Positions 26,010-34,606 of a stretch of DNA of 64,000 bases are shown in pieces. Each line of letters opens with the position of its first letter. The first letter of the stretch is position 1. The notes below the pieces were generated by a model. It did not search any database, was not told the DNA's origin, and worked only from the letters and a program-made list of their open reading frames with translations. The translations under genes and the position numbers were made by a program. The DNA comes from Streptomyces sp. NBC_01549 (GTDB lineage: Bacteria > Actinomycetota > Actinomycetes > Streptomycetales > Streptomycetaceae): NCBI RefSeq assembly GCF_026339955.1, contig NZ_JAPEPW010000001.1, positions 4,955,001-5,019,000 on the forward strand. Direction: 5' to 3'.

Positions 26010-26681
26010 TCAGGCCAGCACGCGGGCCAGCGCGAACCCGTCGTACCCCTTGCTGCCCACCGTCTGGATCGCCGTACCGGTCAACTTCGGGTGGGCGGCG
26101 ATCAGTTCGAGGGCGGCCCGGGTGCCCCGCACGCTCGGTTCGGCGCTGCCCGCGTCGGTCACCTGCCCGTCGCGCACGACGTTGTCGACGACGATCAGGC
26201 TGCCGGGGCGGGTGAGCTTGAGGGCCCACTCGACGTAGTGCGGGTTGTTCACCTTGTCGGCGTCGATGAACACGAAGTCGAACGGCTCCGGGTTCTCCTC
26301 GGCCAGTTTCGGCAGCGACTCCAGGGCGGGGCCCACCCGTACCTCGGCGATCTTGTCGAGGCCCGCACGGGCGAGGTTGCGGCGGGCGACCTCGGCGTGC
26401 GTGGCGTCGTACTCGAAGGTGATCAGCCTGCCGTCGGCCGGGAGGGCGCGGCCCAGCCAGATGGTGCTGTAGCCGCCGAGGGTGCCGATCTCCAGGATGC
26501 GGCGGGCGCCCTGGATCTGGGCGAGCAGCTGGAGCAGCTTGCCCTGGTTCGGCGCGACCGCGATCGGCGGCAGCCCCGCGGCGTCGCTGTCGCGCAGGGC
26601 CGCCGTCAGGGTCTCGTCGGCGGGGGAGAGGAGGGTGGCGAAGTAGTCGTCGACTTCGTTCCAGAGCTGCGACTCGCTCAT
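26010..26681 (-). CDS. SAM-dependent O-methyltransferase (CCoAOMT-like)
   Basis: 223 residues, typical of bacterial members of the caffeoyl-CoA/catechol O-methyltransferase family. ARRILEIGTLGGYSTIWLGRAL is the SAM-binding motif I (about residues 59-80), FVFIDADKVNNPHY carries the metal-binding Asp, and LIVVDNVVRDGQV the next metal ligands. It probably methylates a catechol-type hydroxyl with a divalent metal. A perfect CTAGTTAG/CTAACTAG palindrome lies 20 bases before the start, suggesting repressor control. Confidence 0.92.
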   Translation of the reverse strand: MSESQLWNEVDDYFATLLSPADETLTAALRDSDAAGLPPIAVAPNQGKLLQLLAQIQGARRILEIGTLGGYSTIWLGRALPADGRLITFEYDATHAEVARRNLARAGLDKIAEVRVGPALESLPKLAEENPEPFDFVFIDADKVNNPHYVEWALKLTRPGSLIVVDNVVRDGQVTDAGSAEPSVRGTRAALELIAAHPKLTGTAIQTVGSKGYDGFALARVLA

Positions 26682-26701
26682 GAACCATGCCTTTCGTATG
26701 C

Positions 26702-26722
26702 CTAGTTAGATGCCCTAACTAG
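26702..26722. promoter_or_regulatory. Palindromic operator candidate before O-methyltransferase gene
   Basis: CTAGTTAG (26702-26709) and CTAACTAG (26715-26722), a perfect 8-bp inverted repeat with a 5-bp spacer, in the only 55 bases between the MFS stop and the methyltransferase start. Size and symmetry fit a MarR/TetR-type repressor site. Confidence 0.65.
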
Positions 26723-26736
26723 TCCCACGGGCAAAG

Positions 26737-28116
26737 TTACACGGCGGGCGCGGAGCCCGGCAGCGGTCGCCCCGCCGACTCGGTCATGAACCACACCGCG
26801 ACGCCACCGATCACGGCCGCGCCCATCATGTAGTAGGCGGGCATCATCATGTTCCCGGTCGCCCCGATGAGTGCCGTGGTCACCAGCGGTGTCGTACCGC
26901 CGAACAGTGAGACGGAGACGTTGAAGCCGATGGACAGCGAGCCGTAGCGGACCTTCGTCGGGAAGAGCGCCGGGAGCGCGGCGGGCATCGCGGAGGTGAA
27001 GCAGACCAGCAGTAGGCCCAGCGCGCCCATGCCGAGCGCGACCGCGAGCAGACTGCCCTCGCGGATCAGCAGCAGCGCCGGGACGGACAGGGCGAGGAAG
27101 CCGGCGCAGCCCGCGGCGATCATCGGACGGCGGCCGATCCGGTCGGTCAGCGCGCCCGCGAAGGGCTGGACGATCATCATCAGCGCCATCACACCGAGGA
27201 CGACCAGCAGGCCGTGCGTCTCGTCGTACTTCAGCTCGCTCGTCAGATAGCTCGGCATGTACGACAGCAGCATGTAGTCGGTGACGTTGAAGACCAGCAC
27301 GAGGCCGACGCAGAGCAGCAGCGCGCGCCACTGGCCCGCGACCATCTCGCGCAGCCGCACCTTGGGGCGGTCCGCCTCCTTCTTGGAGGCCTTCGCCAGC
27401 TCCGCCGCGAACGCCGGGGTCTCCTCCAGGCGCATCCGCAGATAGAGGCCGATGACGCCCATGGGGCCCGCGATCAGGAACGGCACGCGCCAGCCCCAGG
27501 ACAGCAGGTCCTCGGTGGACAGGAAGGCGGTCATGAGGGTGACCAGGCCGGCGCCGCCGATGTATCCGGCGAGCGTGCCGAACTCCAGCCAGCTTCCGAA
27601 GAAGCCGCGCTTCTTGTCGGGTGCGTACTCGGCGATGAAGGTGGAGGCGCCCGCGTACTCGCCGCCGGTGGAGAAGCCCTGGACGAGCCGGGCCGCGAGC
27701 AGCAGCAGGGGAGCGCCGACGCCGATCGTCGCGTACGACGGGATCAAGCCGATTGCGAAGGTGCCGGCCGCCATCATGATCATGGTGAGGGCGAGGACCT
27801 TCTGGCGGCCGACGCGGTCGCCGAGCGGGCCGAAGACCATGCCGCCGAGCGGGCGGACGAGGAAGGCCGCGGCGAAGGCGCCGAAGGTGGACAGCAACTG
27901 CGCGGTGGGGTTGCCGGACGGGAAGAAGACCTTGCCCAGCGTCACCGCGATGTAGCTGTAGACACCGAAGTCGAACCACTCCATCGCGTTGCCGAGGGCT
28001 GCCGCCTTGACGGCGCGCTTGACCAGGGCCGGATCGGTGACCGTCGCCTCGGGCGGCGCGGGGGTTCGGGGTCGGGGTACGGCGGGGGCGACTGCTGTGG
28101 CGGACGGCAAGGGCAT
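26737..28116 (-). CDS. MHS-family MFS transporter (ProP/ShiA-like)
   Basis: About 459 residues from ATG 28116; the frame is open further upstream (another ATG at 28173), so the start is uncertain. Twelve helices. The metabolite:H+ symporter signature is clear: GNAMEWFDFGVYSYIAVTLG at the first helix, GPLGDRVGRQKVL (motif A), VQGFSTGGEYAGASTFIAEY and SYMPSYL. Relatives take up organic acids or osmolytes such as proline, betaine, citrate or shikimate together with protons. Substrate not determinable from sequence. Confidence 0.9.
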   Translation of the reverse strand: MPLPSATAVAPAVPRPRTPAPPEATVTDPALVKRAVKAAALGNAMEWFDFGVYSYIAVTLGKVFFPSGNPTAQLLSTFGAFAAAFLVRPLGGMVFGPLGDRVGRQKVLALTMIMMAAGTFAIGLIPSYATIGVGAPLLLLAARLVQGFSTGGEYAGASTFIAEYAPDKKRGFFGSWLEFGTLAGYIGGAGLVTLMTAFLSTEDLLSWGWRVPFLIAGPMGVIGLYLRMRLEETPAFAAELAKASKKEADRPKVRLREMVAGQWRALLLCVGLVLVFNVTDYMLLSYMPSYLTSELKYDETHGLLVVLGVMALMMIVQPFAGALTDRIGRRPMIAAGCAGFLALSVPALLLIREGSLLAVALGMGALGLLLVCFTSAMPAALPALFPTKVRYGSLSIGFNVSVSLFGGTTPLVTTALIGATGNMMMPAYYMMGAAVIGGVAVWFMTESAGRPLPGSAPAV

Positions 28117-28559
28117 GCCCTTCGTAGGGGACGGGGACGCGGCTCGCCCGGAGGTGGGCCGAAAAGTGACCATAGGGGCACGCGCCCGCATTACGTGCCG
28201 TAGGTGTCTCGATGCACAGTGCATGCAAATGCGTCGTACGCAGGGGTGACGGCTGCGCCGCGTGTCGCTTTCCTGAGGCTCCGCTGTGAGGTAAGTCGCC
28301 AACGAAGGGGGGAACCGGAAGTGCGCGCGCACTATCGTCGTCCGGGCAAAAGGCGGGAGGCCGTCAGGTGAAGAGGGGGTTGCCTGCGTCTCTCGATCGG
28401 GACGTGCGAGCCTCTTAGAGGCCGGACGAAGCACGGCCGTACGGGATGAAAAGGGTGAACGGGGCGGGAGGGTCGGCGGGGCGTGGTGAACGTTGAGCAC
28501 GGCGGGCGAGCAGGTGGTGCCTTCGGGGCGGAGACGGCGGAATCCGCGCGAGCGAGACC
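28117..28559. other. Long leader region of the MFS gene, no gene seen
   Basis: About 440 bases upstream of the transporter. It holds a 13-bp palindrome (28212-28224) and otherwise no supported gene; minus-strand open frames here are extensions of the transporter frame. Confidence 0.5.
28212..28224. promoter_or_regulatory. Palindrome upstream of MFS gene
   Basis: ATGCACAGTGCAT, a perfect 6+1+6 palindrome about 95 bp before the chosen transporter start; a candidate repressor site. Confidence 0.45.
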
Positions 28560-28655
28560 GCGCACGGGCGGAAGGCCTCGTACTGGATGTACTTGGGCTT
28601 TCGCCCGGTGCGGCGAGTGGGGGCACCTCCCACGCCCTTGAAGCAGTGGGGGAGC
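28560..28655. repeat. MITE core plus dispersed hairpin repeat, copies 2
   Basis: 28576-28617 repeats the central ~43 bp of the MITE at 14247-14290 (CCTCGTACTGGATGTACTTG and the following GGCTTTCG...GTGCGGCGAG, few differences). It is followed directly by a second copy (28617-28653) of the 37-bp hairpin repeat of 5115-5151. No clear terminal inverted repeats with CTAG surround this copy, so it looks degraded or composite. Confidence 0.75.
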
Positions 28656-28773
28656 GTGCATGGCGCCGCGGGGCAGGCGGGAGTTTGACGACAGGGCCTC
28701 GGGGGATGCCCCTGCCTCCCGCGGGACGGGCCGACGGGCACCGGGAGTCCGTCGGCCCGAGCGTGCGGTGCGG

Positions 28774-30039
28774 TCAGTCGGCGTCGACCTGGAGCTCCTT
28801 GACCCCGTTGATCCAGGCGGAGCGCAGTCGGCGCGGGTCGCCGGCCAGGGTGAGGTTCGGCATCGCGTCGGCGATCGCGTTGAAGATGAGGTCGATCTCC
28901 AGGACGGCCAGGGACTTGCCGAGGCAGTAGTGGGGGCCTCCGCCGCCGAAGCCGAGGTGGGGGTTGGGGTCGCGGGTGATGTCGAAGGCGTCCGGGTTCT
29001 CGAAGACCTCGGGGTCGTGGTTGGCGGAGGCGTAGAAGATCCCGACCCGGTCGCCCTCCTTGATCTGCTTGCCGCCGAGTTCGGTGTCCTGGGTGGCGGT
29101 GCGCTGGAAGGAGACGACGGGGGTCGCCCATCGCACGATCTCCTCGGCCGTGGTCGCCGGACGGGTCCTCTTGTACAGCTCCCACTGCTCGGGGTGGGTG
29201 AGGAAGGCGTGCATGCCGTGGGTGATGGCGTTGCGGGTGGTCTCGTTGCCGGCGACCGACAGCATCAGCACGAAGAAGCCGAACTCGTCGGAACCGAGGT
29301 TGCCCTCGTCCTCGGCCGCCACCAGCGTGCTGACGATGTCCTTGGCCGGGCACTGCTTGCGGTCGGCGGCCATGTTCATGGCGTACGAGATGAGCTCGGC
29401 GGCCGACTCGGCGCCGACCTCCTCGGTGATGGCGTACTCCGGGTCGTCGTACGCGATCATCTTGTTGGACCACTCGAAGATCTTGATGCGGTCGTCCTGG
29501 GGAACGCCGATCAGCTCGGCTATCGCCTGGAGAGGCAGTTCGCAGGCGACCTCGGTGACGAAGTCGAAGGGCCCCGAATGGGCGCGGGCGCCCTCGACGA
29601 TCGCGAGGGCACGGGAGCGGAGCCGCTCCTCCAGCGCCCGGATGGCCCTTGGCGTGAAACCGCGTTGCACTATCTGGCGGACGCGGGTGTGCTCGGGTGG
29701 GTCCATGTTGAGCAGGATCAGCCGCTGGGCGTCGATCGCGTCGCGCTGCATGTGTTCGTGGAAGCGGATGATCGCGGTGTTGAGGTAGGAGGAGTAGATC
29801 TCCGGGTGCGTGGAGACGTACTTGACGTCCGCGTGCCGGGTGACCGCCCAGTACCCCTCGTCCTGGAAGCCGGCCAGGCCGGCGGGCTGGGGGATCCAGC
29901 GGACGGGTTCGGCCCGGCGCAGTTCGGCGAACTCCGGCAGGGGCACGCGGTGGTGCAGCAGATCGGGGTCGGTGAAGTCGAACCCGTCGGGCAGCGCGGG
30001 ACAGGGCATCGGCGACCACCCACCATTCTGACGGTCCAT
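28774..30039 (-). CDS. Cytochrome P450, CYP125-like steroid hydroxylase
   Basis: 421 residues. P450 landmarks: AGNETTRN (oxygen-binding I helix), EIVRW (ExxR), and FGGGGPHYCLGKSLA with heme-ligand Cys ~372. The end, LIFNAIADAMPNLTLAGDPR followed by RLRSAWINGV, strongly recalls CYP125, which oxidises the terminal side-chain carbon of cholesterol and related sterols. The gene is divergent from a FadA5-like thiolase, the same pairing as cyp125-fadA5 in Mycobacterium tuberculosis (established knowledge). A KstR-like box lies between them. ATG 30009 is an alternative start. Confidence 0.9.
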   Translation of the reverse strand: MDRQNGGWSPMPCPALPDGFDFTDPDLLHHRVPLPEFAELRRAEPVRWIPQPAGLAGFQDEGYWAVTRHADVKYVSTHPEIYSSYLNTAIIRFHEHMQRDAIDAQRLILLNMDPPEHTRVRQIVQRGFTPRAIRALEERLRSRALAIVEGARAHSGPFDFVTEVACELPLQAIAELIGVPQDDRIKIFEWSNKMIAYDDPEYAITEEVGAESAAELISYAMNMAADRKQCPAKDIVSTLVAAEDEGNLGSDEFGFFVLMLSVAGNETTRNAITHGMHAFLTHPEQWELYKRTRPATTAEEIVRWATPVVSFQRTATQDTELGGKQIKEGDRVGIFYASANHDPEVFENPDAFDITRDPNPHLGFGGGGPHYCLGKSLAVLEIDLIFNAIADAMPNLTLAGDPRRLRSAWINGVKELQVDAD

Positions 30040-30190
30040 CAGGAATCCGGAATTGCCGTGAAGGTAATAACGGGTTCTACAAGTCGCAAGGGGTACGGCA
30101 CCCTGAATTCCGCGGGGAGTTCGTGCAGATCACCACTTCGGGCGCTGCACGACCCTTGCGGCGTGGGGGCTCCGCTCCGCAGACTGCACA

Positions 30191-30216
30191 CAGAACTGGT
30201 ACGCGTTCTAGTTCTG
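30191..30216. promoter_or_regulatory. KstR-like operator between P450 and thiolase genes
   Basis: A 26-bp near-palindrome (CAGAACTGGTACGCGTTCTA then GTTCTG). It contains TGGTACGCGTTCTA at 30197-30210, one mismatch from the KstR consensus TNNAACNNGTTNNA. It lies about 85 bp before the thiolase start and 150 bp before the P450 start. Confidence 0.75.
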
Positions 30217-30301
30217 CGCGGTGGGTGGGCCGGGACGCCCCGCGCTGCGCGGGTCAGCAGGGCCTGACCGCCGGGCAGGCCTGAGGAGAGGACGAGCCCC
30301 C

Positions 30302-31471
30302 ATGGCCGCGGAACCCGTGATCGTCGAAGCCGTACGCACCCCCATCGGCAAGCGAGGTGGCGCACTCGCCAACCTCCACCCCGCCTACCTCTTGGGCGAG
30401 ACCTACCGTGAACTCCTCGGCCGCACCGGCATCCACGCCGACTGCGTCGAGCAGATCGTCGGCGGCACGGTGACGCACGCCGGCGAGCAGTCCATGAACC
30501 CCGCGCGCACGGCCTGGCTCGCCATGGGCCTGCCGTACGAGACGGCGGCGACGACGGTCGACTGCCAGTGCGGCTCCTCGCAGCAGGCCTCCCACATGGT
30601 GGCCAACATGGTCGCGGCGGGGGTCATCGACGTCGGTATCTCGTGCGGGGTCGAGGCGATGTCGAGGGTGCCGCTGGGCTCCGGCTCCAAGCACGGCCCC
30701 GGGAAGCCGTTCCCGGACGAGTGGAACGTGGATCTGCCCAATCAGTTCGAGGCCGCCGAGCGCATCGCGCGCAATCGTGGGCTGACGCGCGAGAACGTCG
30801 ACAGGCTGGGCCTGGTCTCGCAGGAGCGCGCCGCGAACGCCTGGTCGGAGGAACGCTTCAAGCGGGAGACCTTCGCCGTGCAGGTGCCGACGACCGAGGA
30901 GGAGCAGCGGGCCGGACAGGGCATGTGGCGCCTCGTCGACCGTGACGAGGGGCTCCGCGACACGTCCATGGAGGCGCTGGCGGGCCTCAAGCCGGTGATG
31001 CCCACGGCCGTCCACACGGCGGGCAACTCCTCGCAGATCTCGGACGGTGCGGCGGCGATCCTCTGGGCGTCCAAGCGGATGGCCCGGGCGCTGAAGCTGC
31101 GCCCGAGGGCGCGGATCGTGGCCCAGGCGCTGGTGGGTTCGGACCCGCACTTCCATCTGGACGGCCCGATCGACGCGACGCGTGCGGTGCTGGGCAAGGC
31201 CGGGATGTCTTTGAAGGACATCGACCTCGTGGAGATCAACGAGGCGTTCGCCTCAGTGGTGTTGAGCTGGGCGCAGGTCTTCGAGCAGGACCTGGAGAAG
31301 GTCAACGTGAACGGCGGTGCGATCGCGCTCGGGCACCCGGTCGGAGCGACGGGTGCCCGGCTGATCACCACCGCCCTGCACGAACTGGAGCGACGGGACA
31401 AGGAGTTCGCGCTGATCACCATGTGCGCGGGTGGTGGACTGGCCACCGGGACGATCATCCAGCGGTTGTAG
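30302..31471 (+). CDS. Steroid 3-ketoacyl-CoA thiolase (FadA5-like)
   Basis: 389 residues. Thiolase active site: VDCQCGSSQQASHM (acyl-accepting Cys ~92), EINEAFASVVLSWAQ, GGAIALGHPVGATGARL (His) and ITMCAGGGLATGTII (second Cys). The resemblance to FadA5, which cleaves the 3-keto side-chain CoA ester during cholesterol beta-oxidation, extends over LPNQFEAAERIARNRGLTRE and HTAGNSSQISDGAAAILW. ATG 30302 follows GAGAGGA. Likely co-regulated with the divergent CYP125-like gene through a shared KstR-like box. Confidence 0.92.
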   Translation: MAAEPVIVEAVRTPIGKRGGALANLHPAYLLGETYRELLGRTGIHADCVEQIVGGTVTHAGEQSMNPARTAWLAMGLPYETAATTVDCQCGSSQQASHMVANMVAAGVIDVGISCGVEAMSRVPLGSGSKHGPGKPFPDEWNVDLPNQFEAAERIARNRGLTRENVDRLGLVSQERAANAWSEERFKRETFAVQVPTTEEEQRAGQGMWRLVDRDEGLRDTSMEALAGLKPVMPTAVHTAGNSSQISDGAAAILWASKRMARALKLRPRARIVAQALVGSDPHFHLDGPIDATRAVLGKAGMSLKDIDLVEINEAFASVVLSWAQVFEQDLEKVNVNGGAIALGHPVGATGARLITTALHELERRDKEFALITMCAGGGLATGTIIQRL

Positions 31472-31730
31472 TCCAGGAGACGAAGGCGACGAAGGCGGCG
31501 GGGGCGATCGTGAGGATCGGTCCCGCCGGGTTCTTCGAGTCTCGTACGGCGATGGTGGTGGCCGGGGTTTCGGCGATCTCTAGGCAGTCGCCGCCCTGGT
31601 CGCTGCTGTACGTGGACTTGCGCCAGGTCAGAGGGCCGAGGGGCGCGCACTCGACGCACGAGCCACCCTGGTCGCCGCTGTAACTGGACTTACGCCACTG
31701 GACCCTGGTCGGAACCGCGTTGCTCCCCAT
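31455..31730 (-). CDS. DUF397 protein with doubled motif
   Basis: 91 residues. The DUF397 motif occurs twice: VQWRKSSYSGDQGGSCVECA (residues 10-29) and LTWRKSTYSSDQGGDCLEIA (34-53), followed by the usual VAVRDSKNPAGP-type end (IAVRDSKNPAGPILTIAPAA). Normal DUF397 proteins of ~65 residues carry one copy. These small proteins act with an XRE regulator and a kinase-like ATPase in Streptomyces development and antibiotic control (whiJ/abaA-type loci). The gene overlaps the end of the XRE gene upstream by 41 bases. Confidence 0.93.
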   Translation of the reverse strand: MGSNAVPTRVQWRKSSYSGDQGGSCVECAPLGPLTWRKSTYSSDQGGDCLEIAETPATTIAVRDSKNPAGPILTIAPAAFVAFVSWTTTAG

Positions 31731-32538
31731 GGCGTTCCTCCATCACTCGCCGGATCAGCTCCGCCGATTCCTTGAGGGACAGCGCGGCGGCCTGAAGGTG
31801 ATCGTAACGGAGCGAGCAGTCTTTGACGGTGTCCGGGTTGGCGGTCGGATGCCCGCTTCCATAGCCCTCCGTGTAGACGATGGCCGGGTCGCTTGCGAAG
31901 CGGAAGAGGTCGAACGAGCCTTGCAGCCCCGCATGCGCTCCGGCCGCGAACGGCAAGATCTGGATGTTGATTTGGGGCTTGCCCTCGAACGACAACAGGT
32001 GAGTCAGTTGCCCTCGCATGGTCTCTGCGTCGCCGATCTCCTGGTGCAGCGCGGCTTCGCTGATGATCGCCCAAAAAACCAGCGGCTCACCCTTCTCGAA
32101 GATGCGCTGACGCGCCAACCTCACAGCGGAACGGTCCTCAAGATCGGTCTGGTCCAGTGCGCCGAGCACGGCACGCGCGTACGCCTCGGTCTGCAGGAGA
32201 CCGTGCACCAGGTGCGTATGAAAGGTGCACATCTCGACCGCCCGCGCCTCCAACTCCGCCACCTGTTGGAACCAGGCCGGAAGCTGACTGCGCATCACCA
32301 GTCCGACCAGCCGGGAAAGTAACCCACCCGTCCCCAGCGCCGCGTCCACCCGCTCGCTGAACTCCGGCGTCGGCAGCTTCCTCGCCGTCTCGATCTGGCC
32401 GACCAGCGAGCCGGTGTAGTTGACGATGTCGCCCAGCTGCCGCTGTGTCAGCCCGGCGGACTCACGATGGCGCCGCAACTCGAACCCGTAGTAGTCGAGC
32501 GGGGAGGCGCCCGGGTCGAGGATGTTGATATGGGTCAC
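31690..32538 (-). CDS. XRE-family regulator (Scr1/DUF5753 type)
   Basis: 282 residues from GTG 32538, with GAGAGGGG six bases before. The helix-turn-helix is at about residues 15-65 (FELRRHRESAGLTQRQLGDI ... LVGQIETARKLPTPEF). The remainder is the DUF5753/Scr1 ligand-like domain (VHGLLQTEAYARAV, RQRIFEKGEPLVFWAIISEA, IQILPFAAGAHAG, IVYTEG). Paired with DUF397 downstream and a divergent HATPase gene, it forms the well-known three-gene regulatory set of Streptomyces. The DUF397 partner is thought to modulate DNA binding. Confidence 0.93.
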   Translation of the reverse strand: MTHINILDPGASPLDYYGFELRRHRESAGLTQRQLGDIVNYTGSLVGQIETARKLPTPEFSERVDAALGTGGLLSRLVGLVMRSQLPAWFQQVAELEARAVEMCTFHTHLVHGLLQTEAYARAVLGALDQTDLEDRSAVRLARQRIFEKGEPLVFWAIISEAALHQEIGDAETMRGQLTHLLSFEGKPQINIQILPFAAGAHAGLQGSFDLFRFASDPAIVYTEGYGSGHPTANPDTVKDCSLRYDHLQAAALSLKESAELIRRVMEERHGEQRGSDQGPVA

Positions 32539-32631
32539 GTACGGCCCCTCTCGCGCGCAACTCGGCCCACTCCGGGACCCGTTGTATTCGTCCCGTAGCC
32601 GAGCGTAGTCGCGTGAGGTCAGTCTCGTAGC

Positions 32632-33093
32632 GTGAACGAACACATTCCCCCCACCCTCCTGGGCTCCCGCCCCGCCCAGTACACGATGCGGATCACCGTC
32701 GGCGCACACTCGGCCCGGCACATCCGGCGGATCGTCAGGTCGCTGCTGGACGAGTGGGACCTGGCGGAGTTGGCCGACTCCGTGGAGCTGGCCGTGACCG
32801 AGCTGGTCGCCAATGTCGTACGCCATGTCCCCGACCGGCGCTGCGCGTTGCTGGTGCTGAGACAGACGGCCGGAGTGAGGGTGGAGGTGACGGACGGCTC
32901 CCCACAAGTACCCCTCACGCCAGATGAGTTGTCGCCGGAGGCGGAGGGTGGGCGCGGGCTCGTGCTGCTCGACGCGGTGGTCGACAAGTGGGGCGTGGGG
33001 CCGGGGTCCGGGGGCGGCAAGACCGTCTGGTTCGAGTGCCGACCGGCTCGGCCGCAGGGCCAAACCCATGGGGCTGACAATCACTCATGGTGA
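32632..33093 (+). CDS. Anti-sigma-like ATP-binding protein (HATPase)
   Basis: 153 residues. GHKL/HATPase signatures: SVELAVTELVANVVRHV (N box), VRVEVTDGSPQVP (G1) and GGRGLVLLDAVVDKWGV (G2), as in RsbW/SpoIIAB-type kinases. The start is GTG 32632 with no obvious ribosome site, so it may be leaderless. Divergent from the XRE/DUF397 pair with a 93-bp shared control region, a common Streptomyces arrangement. Confidence 0.9.
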   Translation: MNEHIPPTLLGSRPAQYTMRITVGAHSARHIRRIVRSLLDEWDLAELADSVELAVTELVANVVRHVPDRRCALLVLRQTAGVRVEVTDGSPQVPLTPDELSPEAEGGRGLVLLDAVVDKWGVGPGSGGGKTVWFECRPARPQGQTHGADNHSW

Positions 33094-33225
33094 TGATGAT
33101 CGCGCGAGGGAACCCGTACGTCCGTTTTTGTCCCCTGATGATGAGGCTCACATCCAAGTCGCACGACCCCGGGGGCGTATGTCCCCGGGGTCTTCGTGCG
33201 GCCCGAAGGAAGGGGATCAACCGCA

Positions 33226-34497
33226 GTGAGCAAAGAGAAGGCGGCCCGCGAGCAGCAGTATGTCGGTTCGATCGGCCTGGTGGCCCCGCTGGACCAGCCG
33301 AAGCCGCCAGCGGCCCCGGCACCGGACGAGACGTGGCACTTCGGCCGTCACCTGAACCCTCATGAGGAGGGCCAGGAAGACTACGTGCCGGTCTACGACG
33401 GCACCGCCTGGGTGTACTACGGCGACGGCCACCACGGTGTGGAGCGGCCGGTGCTGATGTCCGACGGCTTCAATGTGGGGCCGAGCAGTCTGGATGAGCT
33501 CTACGACGGATTCGAGCGGGGCGAGTACCCGCTGATGAGCCAGTTGCGCGAGCGCGGGCGGGACGCGGTCATCTTCGGCTACGGGGAGCGCTCCGCGTCG
33601 ATCCTCGACAACGCCGGGTACGTGATCGAGGCGATCACGAGACTGATCGACGAGCGCACGGGCGACGAACGGCTGGTGGTCGGTGGGTTCAGCATGGGCG
33701 GTCTGGTCACCCGCTATGCCCTGGCCCGGATGGAGATCCAGAAGATGGACCACCAGACCGAGGTGTACTTCTCCTACGACAGCCCCCACCGTGGCGCGTG
33801 GGTGCCGATCGGTCTGCAGGCGTTCGCGCACTACATCAAGCGCGGCAACCCGGCCAACAGTGCGCTGTCGGACCAGATCAACAGCCCGGCCTCGCGCGAG
33901 CTGATGTGGCGGCACATCGAGACGGTGGACGGCACTCCCGGGCAGGACAAGGCCCGCTCCGACTTCCTCGCCGCCCTGGAGCGCGTCGGCAACTGGCCGA
34001 GGCGACCGCGGAAGATCGGCGTCGCCAACGGCACCGGGAATGGCCAGGGCGCGGGGATCGAGCCCGGCGTGAAGGCGTTCCGCGCCACCGGGTTGCTGTT
34101 CCCCGGCACCACCATCTACACCCAGTCCGAGGGCGACGACGCCTTGGTCGCCGAACTGAAAGCGACCCTCGGAAAGAACGAGACGATCACCACCGACGGG
34201 TTCCCTGAGATCGACGGGGCTCCCGGCGGCACCCTGGAGTCCTTCGGTATCGCCGCCAACACTCTCAACAAGCTGATCCCCGGCAGTGCCCTGGCCCCGG
34301 TCCCCGAGATCTGTTTCGTGCCGTCGGTCAGCGCGGTGGCCGTCCGCGACCTGGACACCACCGCGCTGCTGAACACCGACATCAGTGCCCTCGACCCCGA
34401 GGAGAGCGAACTCGACGCGTTCCTGTGCGCCTCCCAGAACGAGGGGCACACCAAGATCACCGAAGAGCTGTGCACCTGGCTCCTCAACCAGCTGTAG
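33226..34497 (+). CDS. Alpha/beta hydrolase (lipase/esterase-like)
   Basis: 423 residues from GTG 33226, preceded by GAAGGAAGGGG. The nucleophile elbow is LVVGGFSMGGLVTRYALARM (Gly-x-Ser-x-Gly, Ser ~157), after a strand VIFGYGERSASILDNAGYVI. A later SYDSPHRGAWVPIG is typical of lipases that act on large esters, and a C-terminal NEGHTKITEE likely holds the catalytic His. No signal peptide is seen. Similar proteins occur in Streptomyces; substrate unknown. Confidence 0.85.
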   Translation: MSKEKAAREQQYVGSIGLVAPLDQPKPPAAPAPDETWHFGRHLNPHEEGQEDYVPVYDGTAWVYYGDGHHGVERPVLMSDGFNVGPSSLDELYDGFERGEYPLMSQLRERGRDAVIFGYGERSASILDNAGYVIEAITRLIDERTGDERLVVGGFSMGGLVTRYALARMEIQKMDHQTEVYFSYDSPHRGAWVPIGLQAFAHYIKRGNPANSALSDQINSPASRELMWRHIETVDGTPGQDKARSDFLAALERVGNWPRRPRKIGVANGTGNGQGAGIEPGVKAFRATGLLFPGTTIYTQSEGDDALVAELKATLGKNETITTDGFPEIDGAPGGTLESFGIAANTLNKLIPGSALAPVPEICFVPSVSAVAVRDLDTTALLNTDISALDPEESELDAFLCASQNEGHTKITEELCTWLLNQL

Positions 34498-34583
34498 CCC
34501 GGCCCGTCCGGGGCCGTCGACCAGGCGAGCTGCTCGAAGGCCCCGGGCTCCGCGTCCGTCTTTCGGGTGATGGCGGGGCGGTG

Positions 34584-34603
34584 AGTTTCGAAGTAGTTTC
34601 AAA
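34584..34603 (+). promoter_or_regulatory. Repeat operator and probable leaderless promoter of the TA pair
   Basis: Direct repeat AGTTTCGAA (34584-34592) and AGTTTCAAA (34595-34603) ending 3 bases before the ATG at 34607. TAGTTT at 34594-34599 could be a -10 box, which would start transcription at or near the ATG. This suits an autoregulated antitoxin gene. Confidence 0.55.
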
Positions 34604-34606
34604 GTC

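Noticed and set aside
28117..28626. Extension of the MFS frame to 28626
   Set aside because: The extra ~170 residues come from repeat DNA and intergenic sequence and have no transporter similarity.
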